Shown here one piece after another: positions 48,001 through 55,603 of a stretch of DNA of 64,000 bases. The stretch covers positions 62,001 through 126,000 of the forward strand of contig CALJHX010000025.1 of assembly GCA_937770485.1 (NCBI GenBank). The letters run 5' to 3'. Under the pieces are notes generated by a model. The model was given only the letters and a program-made list of their open reading frames with translations, did no database searches and had not been told where the DNA came from. Each line of letters starts with the position of its first letter. Within the stretch, counting starts at the first letter, position 1. The stretch is from an uncultured Verrucomicrobiae bacterium (GTDB taxonomy: Bacteria; Verrucomicrobiota; Verrucomicrobiia; Limisphaerales; UBA1096). The position numbers were made by a program, and so were the translations under genes.

Positions 48001-48491
48001 ACATGCTCAAACCTGAGTTGCAAGGAATCGACGATTTTGTGGATGGGGTCAACAACATCGTAGAGACTCAGCAGCGAATCGCTGGGCACTATTTTGAGGA
48101 TGGCTCCATTGATGATGCCGTTCCGCCGTTACGAGCGCTGCTGCACATCATGGCGCATGGGCAGTTCGAGGGAAAAACCGCCGCCGACCCGCAGATACGC
48201 AGCCTGTTCGACCGGGAAAAAGTGCGCGAGCAAAGTTGGTATCACGATCGGATCAAGTCCAAGCAGATGCGCGACGTGGCTTATCTCGAAAACCAAGCGG
48301 CCTACATGAAGGCATTTCTCGAGAAGGAAACCCACCGCGAAGAGGCAGGCCGACTCGGCTTGTGCAAGCGCCTGGCCAAGGTGGAAGACGAACTCGTATT
48401 CGCCAGAAGCAGCGACTGCCTCGCCGCTCTCTCCGGCACGATTGGCCTGGATTGTTCGCTTAAACAATCAGGAACAACAGAGGGTGATTAA
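45006..48491 (+). CDS. PPi-type phosphoenolpyruvate carboxykinase-like protein
   Basis: 1161 aa. I read it as the large PPi-dependent PEPCK known from Propionibacterium and Entamoeba, which links PEP + CO2 + Pi with oxaloacetate + PPi. The P-loop-like KPCTVSGGGKSEISKSI lies near residue 490, where ATP/GTP-PEPCKs have their kinase-1 loop. Length of about 1,150 aa and the lack of other domains match that family. Other blocks are DFHEDMASAEEILQRNFSGR, SRAYTDEYNEWLGGIPMHVR and SAGYIGPKYRVNHDISLLIP. Assignment is from remembered motif and size. ATG 45006 is chosen; a TTG at 44973 is in frame upstream. Solitary gene. Confidence 0.65.
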   Translation: MNLDDEKELKRCLGFGVNLNSDEDRLRLAEVINAKLWFRGQPIVGKESEFALLKASKHLLANLQEKNRLLAEYHCPVDARIQNFLNRYLAGSDVPKLPTNALQLEHHGLARTLSLPPDKDSYKSEHVDSYRIEQGVLHNPRSDRRTTKGVFHIVEGGLPIPHDKKQVPKAVFAALLGQALSPPEGVMEIPFTSSQEERARMFVSLLLRPVVTPGVPGVCAERSLEIRFFAPGSLVSNLDFVESIFGNAGDPYLTENDAALDPAHWSGHTGCVVLAPHLVLLSKKELGLPHVSEASERQKRDGMCWESSEERYNDGGGFKVACRDASGVMVTLIADNYFGYCKKEVKTQISFSANLLGNAEEEHAGGAIAYPRYDLGEEYHLSDFVKEVKHTFAEMIRDCGDLMDFQPEGYAIDKRFPDIQYIPENSIVRLREQSISWSREGVAQRIRLSPGITYVLPSGYKVSMVRRSVGGHWRLVGNAAEGVFCHKPCTVSGGGKSEISKSIRDAILGGPVFVADFHEDMASAEEILQRNFSGRFKYPPDVKHGRSILDERRSLGSVIKLLTPSRAYTDEYNEWLGGIPMHVRDLVFTVKRFYQPEWKGDWGRLFSVDAVNGQPGKELKYKQQKLVAQYLRVGFTGDGLWRTFTLRKDFIPSVKLQREDDISASTVLPSGALPHLRNDEHRPSLKFAANCEYRFFQRPDDAVLRGYDKNAESDFCRQNLFASNYHPISKQEARDEVNDALQFGQYTANLQEVFRGFLDGSNSREFMTSSALPRIVDGKPTKNPRYLQNRPDVEDARGRYLANIGTRLYRRVPLGQAVLNPVDAVLAGRRNNPPDAKAGIRALAVYGPIHYQELPELFMDFVSSLTGKSPSTTGAGSEGALTKGPFNALLPVVDLNNALVSYMLTSDDCFTSAAGYIGPKYRVNHDISLLIPELWARMSSGERRADYLIREGYLEKVDDFDHAGRTVLAGRLGYRITSRFVLDFFGRIFTNPDSVVPEDMLKPELQGIDDFVDGVNNIVETQQRIAGHYFEDGSIDDAVPPLRALLHIMAHGQFEGKTAADPQIRSLFDREKVREQSWYHDRIKSKQMRDVAYLENQAAYMKAFLEKETHREEAGRLGLCKRLAKVEDELVFARSSDCLAALSGTIGLDCSLKQSGTTEGD

Positions 48492-48503
48492 GGTGGAAGA
48501 TGG

Positions 48504-48575
48504 GTCCTGAGCAGGGGCTCGAACTCTGAACCTATTAGTTAACAGTCGCTTGCTCTACCTTTGAGCTACTCAGTT
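48504..48575 (-). pseudogene. Decayed tRNA-Asn copy
   Basis: Aligns along its whole length with the intact tRNA-Asn at 49172-49243, including loop CTGTTAA with anticodon GTT, GG in the D-loop and TTCGAGC in the T-loop. The anticodon stem (AGCGA against CTAAT) has three mismatches, the first two acceptor pairs are lost, and the T stem has one mismatch. It should not fold as a functional tRNA. Confidence 0.75.
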
Positions 48576-48711
48576 TTTTTTGATTTCCCTTAAAAAGAAC
48601 CAGCTATTATAGCTTACATCTAATTACCCCAAACTGCTCCAAAACACAGCATTTACGGCATTTAAACCATACCTGGAATCGTTCAATGGCAGTTTCTCCG
48701 ACTCGTTATGA
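48576..48711. other. AT-richer spacer, nothing identified
   Basis: Contains a T8 run just after the tRNA remnant and no coding or structural signal I can support. Confidence 0.5.
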
Positions 48712-49034
48712 ATGAAACACCTCCTGCTGTCAGCAATCGCAGCCGTGCTTCTGGACGTGTGTAGGGGGTAATCCAATTTGTGTTTTCAGTCATAAATTCT
48801 TTTTCAAGGAAAACACCATAAGGTGTCCGGAAAAGGCAATATTGAAGCCGTGAAACAGCACTTGACTGATGGTGTGGATGTAAATGCGAAGGATGTTGGT
48901 GAAACACATCATTAGGTAAGCCCATTAGTCCGAATGAAGCCGAAACCGCTGACCTCCTCCGCAATCACGGGGACAAGAGATTTGAAGAATTGAAAGATGC
49001 TGCTCACAATAAATCAAGTTGCTCCACCACTTGA
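48712..49034 (+). pseudogene. Remnant of an ankyrin-repeat lipoprotein gene
   Basis: An ATG at 48712 starts MKHLLLSAIAAVLL, a signal peptide, but a TAA follows five codons later where a lipobox Cys is expected. Later, in shifting frames, GNIEAVKQHLTDGVDVNAKD (from about 48845) is a clear ankyrin helix-loop-helix. ETADLLRNHGDKRFEELKDA closes the protein before TGA 49032-49034. Most internal repeats are gone. This signal-plus-ankyrin design is familiar from Verrucomicrobia (from memory). Confidence 0.7.
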
Positions 49035-49091
49035 ACGTCTAGTTGTTAAGTGTAAAACATTAAATTTTTTATCATAAAAAAACCAATGCGC

Positions 49092-49147
49092 AGGGCCGGA
49101 CTCTCCTCGCGACCGTACATGGGAGGGGCTAGAGGGTTGGCCCTTTT
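49092..49147 (+). terminator. Possible large hairpin ending in T4
   Basis: AGGGCC (49092-49097) pairs with GGCCCT (49139-49144), followed by TTTT, with a weaker inner pairing CTCC/GGAG. It may be a terminator or a structured RNA left from a former gene. The loop is long, so support is weak. Confidence 0.3.
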
Positions 49148-49171
49148 GAAGATTTACTAAGGAATATATGG

Positions 49172-49243
49172 CTCCTGAGCTAGGACTTGAACCTAGAACC
49201 TATTGGTTAACAGCCAACCGCTCTACCATTGAGCTACTCAGGA
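49172..49243 (-). tRNA. tRNA-Asn(GTT)
   Basis: 72-nt cloverleaf on the minus strand. The acceptor TCCTGAG/CTCAGGA is complete, D stem GCTC/GAGC, anticodon stem GTTGG/CCAAT with loop CTGTTAA (anticodon GTT), T stem CTAGG/CCTAG with loop TTCAAGT. Discriminator G, then CCA encoded at 49169-49171. Confidence 0.95.
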
Positions 49244-49384
49244 ACTCTGAGGGCCGGAGAACCTAGCGAAAGGCCCCAAGCCTCGTCAACAGATTTCTGT
49301 AATCAATCTGCATTATCACCGTCTCAAGTGTGATCCAGTCGCTCTTGGCTTGAGTTCCACCCGCCTAAACGGCATACCGGTTTG

Positions 49385-50230
49385 GTGCAGTTGAACCCTC
49401 AATCCGCCGTCAAAGTTCTGAATGCGGCAACATCGTTGCGTCCGAGTCTCGGCATCGTGCTGGGCAGCGCTTTTGGGCAAGTGGCGGAGTCGATCGAGGT
49501 CGATGCGATTGTTGATTTCGCCGATCTCCCCGGATGCGCCGCATCCAGTGTCGAGGGTCACATCGGTCAGTTTATTATTGGTCGACTGGGCGATGCCGTC
49601 GTCGCGGTGCAGGCCGGCCGGTTGCACTACTACGAGGGTCACTCGATGGCTCAGGTGACATATCCGATCCGGATCATGGCCGAGTTCGGTATCGAGCAAG
49701 TGTTACTGACCAACGCCGCCGGTGGCATCGCGACAGAATTGGCAGTCGGTGACTTAATGTACATCACTGACCACATCAACCTGATGGGGGCCAATCCGCT
49801 GCGCGGCGAAGCGGCGGCGGGACTTCCCGGCTTTGTGGACATGTCTTCCGCTTACTCCGAGTCGCTTGGCCAAGCGCTTGGCCAAGCCGCCACAGACTGC
49901 GGGATCGAATTGAAGAGCGGTATTTTTGCGGCAGTGTCCGGGCCAAGCTACGAGACGCCGGCAGAGATTCGAGCCTTCGCAACGCTGGGCGCCGACGCTA
50001 TAGCCATGAGCACCGTGCCGGAAGTGATCGTCGCCCGTCAGCTTGGCATCGAGGTCGCCGGCTTGTCATTCATCACCAACGCCGCCGCCGGCTTGGGTAA
50101 GTCAGCGATCAGCCACGGAGAAGTCCTTGAACAATCCCGTCAAGCCAGCGACCGCGCGACTCGTTTGCTGAAACGTTTTTGTGAGTTGGTGCGCAGTGGG
50201 ACACAGATAAACGCTGGTTTTCAAGATTAA
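49385..50230 (+). CDS. Purine nucleoside phosphorylase
   Basis: 281-aa family-1 PNP of the trimeric type, cleaving purine nucleosides with phosphate in salvage. It has LGIVLGSAFGQVAE (usual GSGLG), HYYEGHSMAQVTYPIRIM, VLLTNAAGGIATELAVGDLMYITDHIN, SGPSYETPAEIRAFATLGADAIAMSTVPEV and the C-terminal FITNAAAGL with the purine-binding Asn. No ATG is present; GTG 49385 (or TTG 49382) starts it. Codons for ESLGQALGQAA come from two abutting palindrome copies. Solitary. Confidence 0.92.
   Translation: MQLNPQSAVKVLNAATSLRPSLGIVLGSAFGQVAESIEVDAIVDFADLPGCAASSVEGHIGQFIIGRLGDAVVAVQAGRLHYYEGHSMAQVTYPIRIMAEFGIEQVLLTNAAGGIATELAVGDLMYITDHINLMGANPLRGEAAAGLPGFVDMSSAYSESLGQALGQAATDCGIELKSGIFAAVSGPSYETPAEIRAFATLGADAIAMSTVPEVIVARQLGIEVAGLSFITNAAAGLGKSAISHGEVLEQSRQASDRATRLLKRFCELVRSGTQINAGFQD
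49863..49887. repeat. Two abutting CGCTTGGCCAAGCG-family palindromes in the PNP gene
   Basis: The palindrome occurs at 49863-49876 and again at 49875-49887 sharing two bases, encoding SLGQALGQA. It is the only such tandem case seen in the window. Confidence 0.9.
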
Positions 50231-50277
50231 ATGGATTTTGGTTCTTGTTGATTCGGCGTAGTTTATTTATGTGATTA

Positions 50278-50424
50278 ATGGATCAGGTGTTAACAGGAAA
50301 AGTGACCAAAGCCTTCTACGTGCTCAACAGCAAGTTTGGTTTTGAGTTCTTGGAGAAGGTTTATGAAAATACTTTTATGAAGTTTTCTGTTTTAAACCTC
50401 GGAGCAAAGCCAAAATATAAATAA
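50278..50424 (+). pseudogene. Internally deleted GxxExxY-type gene
   Basis: A 48-codon ORF reading VLTGKVTKAFYVLNSKFGFE then FLEKVYEN, the N-terminal signature of GxxExxY proteins (FGFEFLEKVYE), and then jumping to FSVLNLGAKPKYK, which resembles the C-terminus of the same family. The central PD-(D/E)xK-like nuclease core of about 70 residues is missing, so it is probably dead. Confidence 0.65.
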
Positions 50425-50439
50425 AAATCAATTATTATC

Positions 50440-50645
50440 ACTGTAAGTAATCCACGCAAATTCTCACAATTAGATTTTTATCCTGAAACCCATCGATCCG
50501 TGTTCATCTAGGTCTCATTCTTGAAACATCCTGGAATTAGGCTAAAAACCCTGCCAATCTAGGTTCATCCACGTACCATTCTCAAAAATATTTTGAATTA
50601 GACTGAAAAGTTACTCTAGTTGTGTTCATCTGCGTCTCTTTTAAC
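50440..50645. repeat. Degenerate tandem repeat, period 61 bp
   Basis: The phrase GTTCATC recurs at 50502, 50563 and 50624, exactly 61 bp apart each time. The intervals align: CATTCTtgAAAcATccTgGAATTAG matches CATTCTcaAAAaTATtTTGAATTAG. A further diverged copy precedes at about 50441. It lies directly after the GxxExxY remnant and before the isomerase start. No inverted repeats or ORF within. Confidence 0.65.
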
Positions 50646-50656
50646 GCATCACTAAA

Positions 50657-51469
50657 ATGAAGTTTGCCATTTGCAATGAGGTTTTCGAGGGTTGGTCGAT
50701 TGACGACTCTATCAAGTTTGTCGCCGATACGGGTTACGATGGCATTGAAATTGCGCCGTTCACGGTGGCGCAGTATGTGACCGAGGTGACGGTGGCGGAG
50801 CGGCATCGGATTCGCGCCGTCGCCGCCGACAACGGCATCGGAATCTCGGCGGTACACTGGGTGCTCATCAATACCGAGGGCATGTACATGACGCACACCG
50901 ACCCGGCGGTTCGCAGTAAAACGTCTGATTATTTTTGTGAGTTGGTGAAGTTTTGCGCCGACCTCGGAGGCGAGGCGATTGTCGTCGGCTCGCCCAAGCA
51001 ACGCAATCTGCTGCCCGGAGTCAGCTTTGATCATGCGTGGGAGTTAGCTAGGGAGACGTTTGTTCCGTCGGTCAAGCTGGCGGAAGACAAAGGGGTGACG
51101 ATTTGCTTCGAACCATTGGCTCCTTCCGAGACGGATTTCGTGAACACGGCTGCAAAGAGCATTGAGTTCATTCGGCAGTTCGACAGCGACGCCTTCAAGA
51201 TTATCCTCGATGTGAAGGCGATGTGTTCCGACCCCAAGCCGATACCGGATATTATCCGCGACTCGCATCCGGATTTTGCCTACTTCCATGCTAACGACGC
51301 AAACCTCAAGGGGCCGGGTTTTGGCGATGTCGATTTTAAGCCAATCTTTGGTGCGCTGAAGGAAGTCGGCTACGGTGGTTTTGTGTCGGTGGAGGTGTTT
51401 GACTTCGAGGAAGGACCCGAGACAATTGCCCGCGAGAGTCTGCGTTACATGAGAGAAGCCTCCGCGTAA
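50657..51469 (+). CDS. TIM-barrel sugar isomerase/epimerase (xylose isomerase-like)
   Basis: 270-aa AP-endonuclease-2/hydroxypyruvate-isomerase-type barrel. It starts MKFAICNEVFEGWSIDDSI, has the metal-ligand glutamates in GYDGIEIAPFT and ICFEPLAPSETDF, KIILDVKAMCSD, AYFHANDANLKGPG and the C-terminal VSVEVFDFEEGPE. Substrate unknown; could act on a keto-sugar or hydroxypyruvate. Stop is followed by convergent rsmE after 21 bp. Confidence 0.85.
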   Translation: MKFAICNEVFEGWSIDDSIKFVADTGYDGIEIAPFTVAQYVTEVTVAERHRIRAVAADNGIGISAVHWVLINTEGMYMTHTDPAVRSKTSDYFCELVKFCADLGGEAIVVGSPKQRNLLPGVSFDHAWELARETFVPSVKLAEDKGVTICFEPLAPSETDFVNTAAKSIEFIRQFDSDAFKIILDVKAMCSDPKPIPDIIRDSHPDFAYFHANDANLKGPGFGDVDFKPIFGALKEVGYGGFVSVEVFDFEEGPETIARESLRYMREASA

Positions 51470-51490
51470 ACCAAGCGCTTGTCCAAGTGG

Positions 51491-52240
51491 TTATTGGCGT
51501 GCCTGCAGTTCGTAGTTGAGAACGGCGAGGCAGTAGATGGCGGCGGTCTCGCTCCGGAGCACGAGCGGGCCAAGCGAGATCGGCTGGGCAGCTGAGCGGA
51601 TGGTGTTAATTTCCGCCGGCGTGTAATCGCCTTCCGGCCCGACCCAGATAGCTAGTTTGCCCGGCGCTTGGCCGTACTCGGCGGCGTGGGCGTCGATTTG
51701 TTCGCGTGGGTGTTTTGCGTCGGGTTGCAGTGTGGCGATCAGGGAGAGATCTGATTGGCGAGCATCATCCAGGGCTGCTTTGGGCGTCATTGGCAGTTCA
51801 AGCCTGGGCAGCCATGCGGAGCCGCATTGTTTGATCGACTCGATGCAGATGCTGCGCCATTTCTCGACCTTAGCCGCTGTCTTGGCGTCGTCCCAATCCG
51901 GCACGGAGCGCTCGGACAGCACCGGCACGACCCGGTAGGCGCCGAGTTCGCTTGCTTTTTGGACAATGAAATCCATCGCTTTGCCCTTGGTCACGGCTTG
52001 GTAAAGCGTGATCTGGAAGGGCAGGGGGGGGATGCTGTTTTCTTGGATGATCTCCAATGTTGTCGAGTCGTTGCGAGCTTCCTCTGCCTGGCAGAGCAGT
52101 TCCTTTCCTGCGCCGTTCAGCACGACAACGCGATCTCCCTCGCGCAGACGAAGCACCGAGCGAGCGTGCTTGGCTTCAGCCTGGGAGAGGCGAAGTGGGT
52201 TGTTGTGGCACTCCTCCGGGGGGATGAAAAATCGGTGCAT
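51491..52240 (-). CDS. rsmE: 16S rRNA (uracil(1498)-N(3))-methyltransferase
   Basis: 249-aa SPOUT methyltransferase of 16S rRNA U1498. N-terminal PUA-like part HRFFIPPEE, QAEAKHARSVLRLREGDRVVVLNG; knot domain IVQKASELGAYRVVPVLSERSV, EKWRSICIESIKQCGSAWLP, AIWVGPEGDYTPAEI, SLGPLVLRSETAAIYCLAVL. Follows dnaJ by 14 bp, so the three minus genes grpE, dnaJ and rsmE form one operon. Confidence 0.94.
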   Translation of the reverse strand: MHRFFIPPEECHNNPLRLSQAEAKHARSVLRLREGDRVVVLNGAGKELLCQAEEARNDSTTLEIIQENSIPPLPFQITLYQAVTKGKAMDFIVQKASELGAYRVVPVLSERSVPDWDDAKTAAKVEKWRSICIESIKQCGSAWLPRLELPMTPKAALDDARQSDLSLIATLQPDAKHPREQIDAHAAEYGQAPGKLAIWVGPEGDYTPAEINTIRSAAQPISLGPLVLRSETAAIYCLAVLNYELQARQ

Positions 52241-52254
52241 GAAACTGGGGGCGA

Positions 52255-53397
52255 CTAGGTGAAAAACTTCTTGGCCTTCTCGAAGAAGGAGCCGCGCATG
52301 GGGTTGACACGGTCGTCGCAGAGTTTGCCGAACTCGCTTAGCTTGGCCTTCTGCTCCGCGTTCAGCCGGATCGGCACCTCGACGATGACCCGCACGTGCA
52401 GGTCGCCGTGCCCGTAGCCCTGCACGTTTTTGACACCTTTACCCCGAAGCCGAAGGATCGTTCCGGATTGGGTTCCGGGAGGTACATTGATTCTGGCGCT
52501 CCCGTTGAGGGTTGGTACTTGTATCTCCGAGCCAAGCGTTGACTGCACAAAGCTAACGGGCACTTCGCACTGCAGGTCGTCGCCGTCGCGCTCGAAAATT
52601 TCATGCTCCTTCACGTGTAGCACGACGTACAGGTCGCCCGGTTTGCCGCCGTGAACGCCGGCTTCGCCGTTGCCGGTTGAGCGCAACCGCGCGCCGGTGT
52701 CGACGCCGGCCGGGACGCGGATGGTAACTTTGCTGGACTTGTCGCGCCGGCCCTCGCCGTTGCACTTGGGGCATGGCTTGTCGATGGAGGCCCCGCTGCC
52801 GTGGCATTTGGGACAAGTCTGGGCCACGCTGAAAAAGCCCTGCGATTGAACGACTTGCCCGCGACCGTTACAGGTGCCGCAGGTCGAGCGCCGTCCGCCG
52901 TCCGCTGCACCACTGCCTTTGCAGGAATCACAGGAGTCGAGTTTGCTGAGACGGATTTCCTTTTCGCAACCGTGGACGGCTTTCTCGAAGGTCAACTCCA
53001 TGTCGTAGCGCAGATCGGAACCGCGAGTCGGGCCGGAGGAACTGCGTTGGCCGCCACTACCAAACAAATCCTCAAAAATGCCGCCGCCGCTGCCGCCGCT
53101 GCTAAACGCCTCCTTGAAAATGTCGAACGGATCGTGAAATCCTCCGCCTCCACGACTGGCCCGGGAACGCGCGCCGAACGCGGCGTGACCAAACTGGTCG
53201 TAGGCCGATTTTTTCTCGGGATCGCTCAGGGCCTCGTAGGCTTCACCAATTTCCTTGAATTGCTCCTCGGCCTCCTTGTTGTCGGGATTCTTGTCAGGAT
53301 GATATTTGACGGCGAGCTTGCGGTAGGCTTTTTTGATTTCATCAGCGGAGGCACCCTTGCTGATGCCCAGGACCTGGTAGTAATCGCGCTTGGCCAT
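52255..53397 (-). CDS. dnaJ: Chaperone protein DnaJ
   Basis: 380-aa Hsp40 co-chaperone. J domain with HPD in [17 protein letters not shown], then a Gly/Phe-rich region ([20 protein letters not shown]), and a zinc domain with four CxxCxGxG pairs: [33 protein letters not shown]-terminal substrate domains carry [17 protein letters not shown] and [10 protein letters not shown]. Start is 2 bp after the grpE stop on this strand. Confidence 0.96.
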   Translation of the reverse strand: MAKRDYYQVLGISKGASADEIKKAYRKLAVKYHPDKNPDNKEAEEQFKEIGEAYEALSDPEKKSAYDQFGHAAFGARSRASRGGGGFHDPFDIFKEAFSSGGSGGGIFEDLFGSGGQRSSSGPTRGSDLRYDMELTFEKAVHGCEKEIRLSKLDSCDSCKGSGAADGGRRSTCGTCNGRGQVVQSQGFFSVAQTCPKCHGSGASIDKPCPKCNGEGRRDKSSKVTIRVPAGVDTGARLRSTGNGEAGVHGGKPGDLYVVLHVKEHEIFERDGDDLQCEVPVSFVQSTLGSEIQVPTLNGSARINVPPGTQSGTILRLRGKGVKNVQGYGHGDLHVRVIVEVPIRLNAEQKAKLSEFGKLCDDRVNPMRGSFFEKAKKFFT

Positions 53398-53399
53398 GC

Positions 53400-54083
53400 T
53401 TATTGCTCGTTGGCTTCCTCGTCCTCCCCGGAGGGGACGGCCACGACAACGGAAGCAGCCCGCAGGAGGCGATCCCTGAGCCGGTAGCCTTTGCGGGTTT
53501 GCTCGATCACGGTGCCCTCGTCGGCCTCGTCGGTTTTCTTACGAGACACGGCTTCGTGTTGGGAAGGGTCGAACGCTTGTGCAGTGGCGTCGATTTCAAC
53601 AAGCCCGACCTCCTCGAGTGTTCGCTTGAGTTGGGTGTAAACCATCTCGATACCTGTCTTCAGTGAGTCGATTGTGCTGTTATCCGCCTTCTGGACGGCT
53701 GACATGGCCATCTCGAAACTATCCATCGTGGGGAGCAGTTGCTCGATGAGGGACTCGTTGGCGTAGCGGACGGCATCCTGCTTCTCCTTGGCCAAGCGCT
53801 TGCGCAGATTGTCGGCCTCGGCGACCTGGCGCTGAAGGCGGTCATAAAACTCCTCCGACTTGGCGGCCTGTTGTCGAAGCTCCTTGAGTTCCTCCGAGGT
53901 GGGTGGGGGGAGTTCCTCCTCCTCTTCAGGTTCGGTTTCAGTATGCTCAGGTTCCTCGTCCGCCGGTTCGGGCGCTTGGCTTTTCTGATCCGGTATAGAC
54001 GGGGCGTTATTGTCTTTCTCCTCCGAGTCGTTGATCTCGATTTGGGTGGTGTCTTGGTTTTCTTCTTTGGCTTCCCTGCTCAT
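53400..54083 (-). CDS. grpE: GrpE nucleotide exchange factor
   Basis: 227 aa. A long acidic N-terminal tail (many E and D, residues 1-75) precedes the coiled coil ([20 protein letters not shown]) and the beta-wing domain ending [23 protein letters not shown]. The ATG at 54083 is preferred to a longer in-frame start. No CIRCE repeat in the 130-bp promoter gap. dnaK is not in the window. Confidence 0.93.
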   Translation of the reverse strand: MSREAKEENQDTTQIEINDSEEKDNNAPSIPDQKSQAPEPADEEPEHTETEPEEEEELPPPTSEELKELRQQAAKSEEFYDRLQRQVAEADNLRKRLAKEKQDAVRYANESLIEQLLPTMDSFEMAMSAVQKADNSTIDSLKTGIEMVYTQLKRTLEEVGLVEIDATAQAFDPSQHEAVSRKKTDEADEGTVIEQTRKGYRLRDRLLRAASVVVAVPSGEDEEANEQ

Positions 54084-54212
54084 GAATGTCTGCCTATAAC
54101 CGGCGGCAAATAATATACACGACCCTCCTATACAGGGCAACCGCGAAGCGCGGGCGGGAGGTTGTTTGCATCAATTGGGGTTTGTCGGTAGTATACATAA
54201 AGGTTTTAGCGA

Positions 54213-55589
54213 ATGCCGGAAAAGACAAAAAAAGAGGTGCAACCTCAGGCTCGAGAGTATTTTGAGAAGGGGATTACCGCGCTGCGAAAGGAGAATCTCG
54301 ACTACGCGACCAAGCTCTTCGAGCAGGCGCTACGGCGTGAGCCGGGGTTTTTCGAGTGCCGCGAGGCCCTACGGCTCAACCAGTTCAAGCGTTCCGGCAA
54401 GAAGAGTGGCCTCTTCAAGATGTTCGGCAAGACGACTTCGACGTCGCTTTTGCCGAAGGGCCAGTTGGCCTTAAAGAAAGATCCGCTTGAGGCGATCGAG
54501 GTGGCCGAGCAGGTCTTGAATGATGACCCATACAGCGTGATGGGTAACAAGCTTTTGGCGGATGCCGCCACGGCGGCCGGATTCCCGCGCACGGCTCTGT
54601 TCGCCTGGGATCTTGTCATGCAGAAGCACCCGGATGACAAGGCCTACACCATGCGATACTGTCAGGCATTGGTGAATAACGGCGACGTGGTCAAGGCGGA
54701 GGAGACCTGCACGGCATTGGCCAAGGTGCACCCCGGCGACCAGGAAGTGCTGCAGTTGTCCAAGAACCTGATGGCCAGCCGAACCCTGTCCGAGGGCGGC
54801 TACGACAAGGTCGCCGCCGGTGAGTCCGATTACCGCGCCGTGCTGAAGGACGAGGCAGAGGCGGTGTTGCTCGAGCAGGAAAACCGGCGTTCCGAGCAGG
54901 AGTCCACAGCCGAAAACCTTATCAAGGAGTACGAGCTGCGGTTGGTGGACGAACCGGAAAACCTGAAGCTCATTCGCTCGCTGGCGGAACTGCAAAGCCG
55001 CGTGAAGGATTTTGACAAGTCAGTCGGCTACTACGAGCGGTTCAACAAGACCAACCTGCGCTCCGATGCCGCCGTGGATAGGGCCATCGTGGATACAAAA
55101 CTGTTGCAGTTCGACTGGCGGATTGAACAGGCTGGCCAAGGCGATGCCGGCGAACTGGAAGTTGAGCGCAGTGCGTTTGAGATGGAGCAGATGCAGCACT
55201 TGTCCGACACGTACCCCTCCGACTTGTCGCTACGCTACGACCTCGGTGTGCTGCAATTCGAGGCCGGCGAGATCACCCCGGCGATCCAGTCCTTCCAGCG
55301 CTCGCAGGCCAATCCTCACAAGGAAATCCCGTCGTTGATGCACATGGGCAAGTGCTTTGCCAAGCGCGGCATGAACGACATGGCGGCGGGTACTCTGCAA
55401 AAGGCGCTCGATAAGAAGGAAATCATGGACGACGAAAAAATGGATTTGCACTACCAACTCGGTTGCGTACTCGATTCTATGAATCGTGCGGAGGAATCAA
55501 TTGAGCAGTTCAAGCTCATCTACGAGCGCGATATCGGCTATCGCGATGTCGCCGACCGGGTGGATGCCTATTACGCCAGCCTTGGATAG
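54213..55589 (+). CDS. Tetratricopeptide repeat (TPR) protein
   Basis: 458 aa without a signal peptide. N-terminal ALRKENLDYATKLFEQALRR, then further helix pairs: DDKAYTMRYCQALVNNGDVV and KAEETCTALAKVHPGDQ, FDKSVGYYERFNKTN, LRYDLGVLQFEAGEITPAI, MDLHYQLGCVLDSMNRAEES. Likely a scaffold for protein contacts; partner unknown. It heads the packed plus-strand run to 61718 and is followed by yicC after 14 bp. Confidence 0.85.
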   Translation: MPEKTKKEVQPQAREYFEKGITALRKENLDYATKLFEQALRREPGFFECREALRLNQFKRSGKKSGLFKMFGKTTSTSLLPKGQLALKKDPLEAIEVAEQVLNDDPYSVMGNKLLADAATAAGFPRTALFAWDLVMQKHPDDKAYTMRYCQALVNNGDVVKAEETCTALAKVHPGDQEVLQLSKNLMASRTLSEGGYDKVAAGESDYRAVLKDEAEAVLLEQENRRSEQESTAENLIKEYELRLVDEPENLKLIRSLAELQSRVKDFDKSVGYYERFNKTNLRSDAAVDRAIVDTKLLQFDWRIEQAGQGDAGELEVERSAFEMEQMQHLSDTYPSDLSLRYDLGVLQFEAGEITPAIQSFQRSQANPHKEIPSLMHMGKCFAKRGMNDMAAGTLQKALDKKEIMDDEKMDLHYQLGCVLDSMNRAEESIEQFKLIYERDIGYRDVADRVDAYYASLG

Positions 55590-55603
55590 GGTGGCCTGGA
55601 ATA

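Noticed and set aside
48504-49243. Integrative element between two attachment sites
   Set aside because: The duplicated segment is a full tRNA, not a 3' fragment, and no integrase is present.
54084-54212. CIRCE operator upstream of grpE
   Set aside because: Looked for TTAGCACTC-N9-GAGTGCTAA in the gap and found no match.
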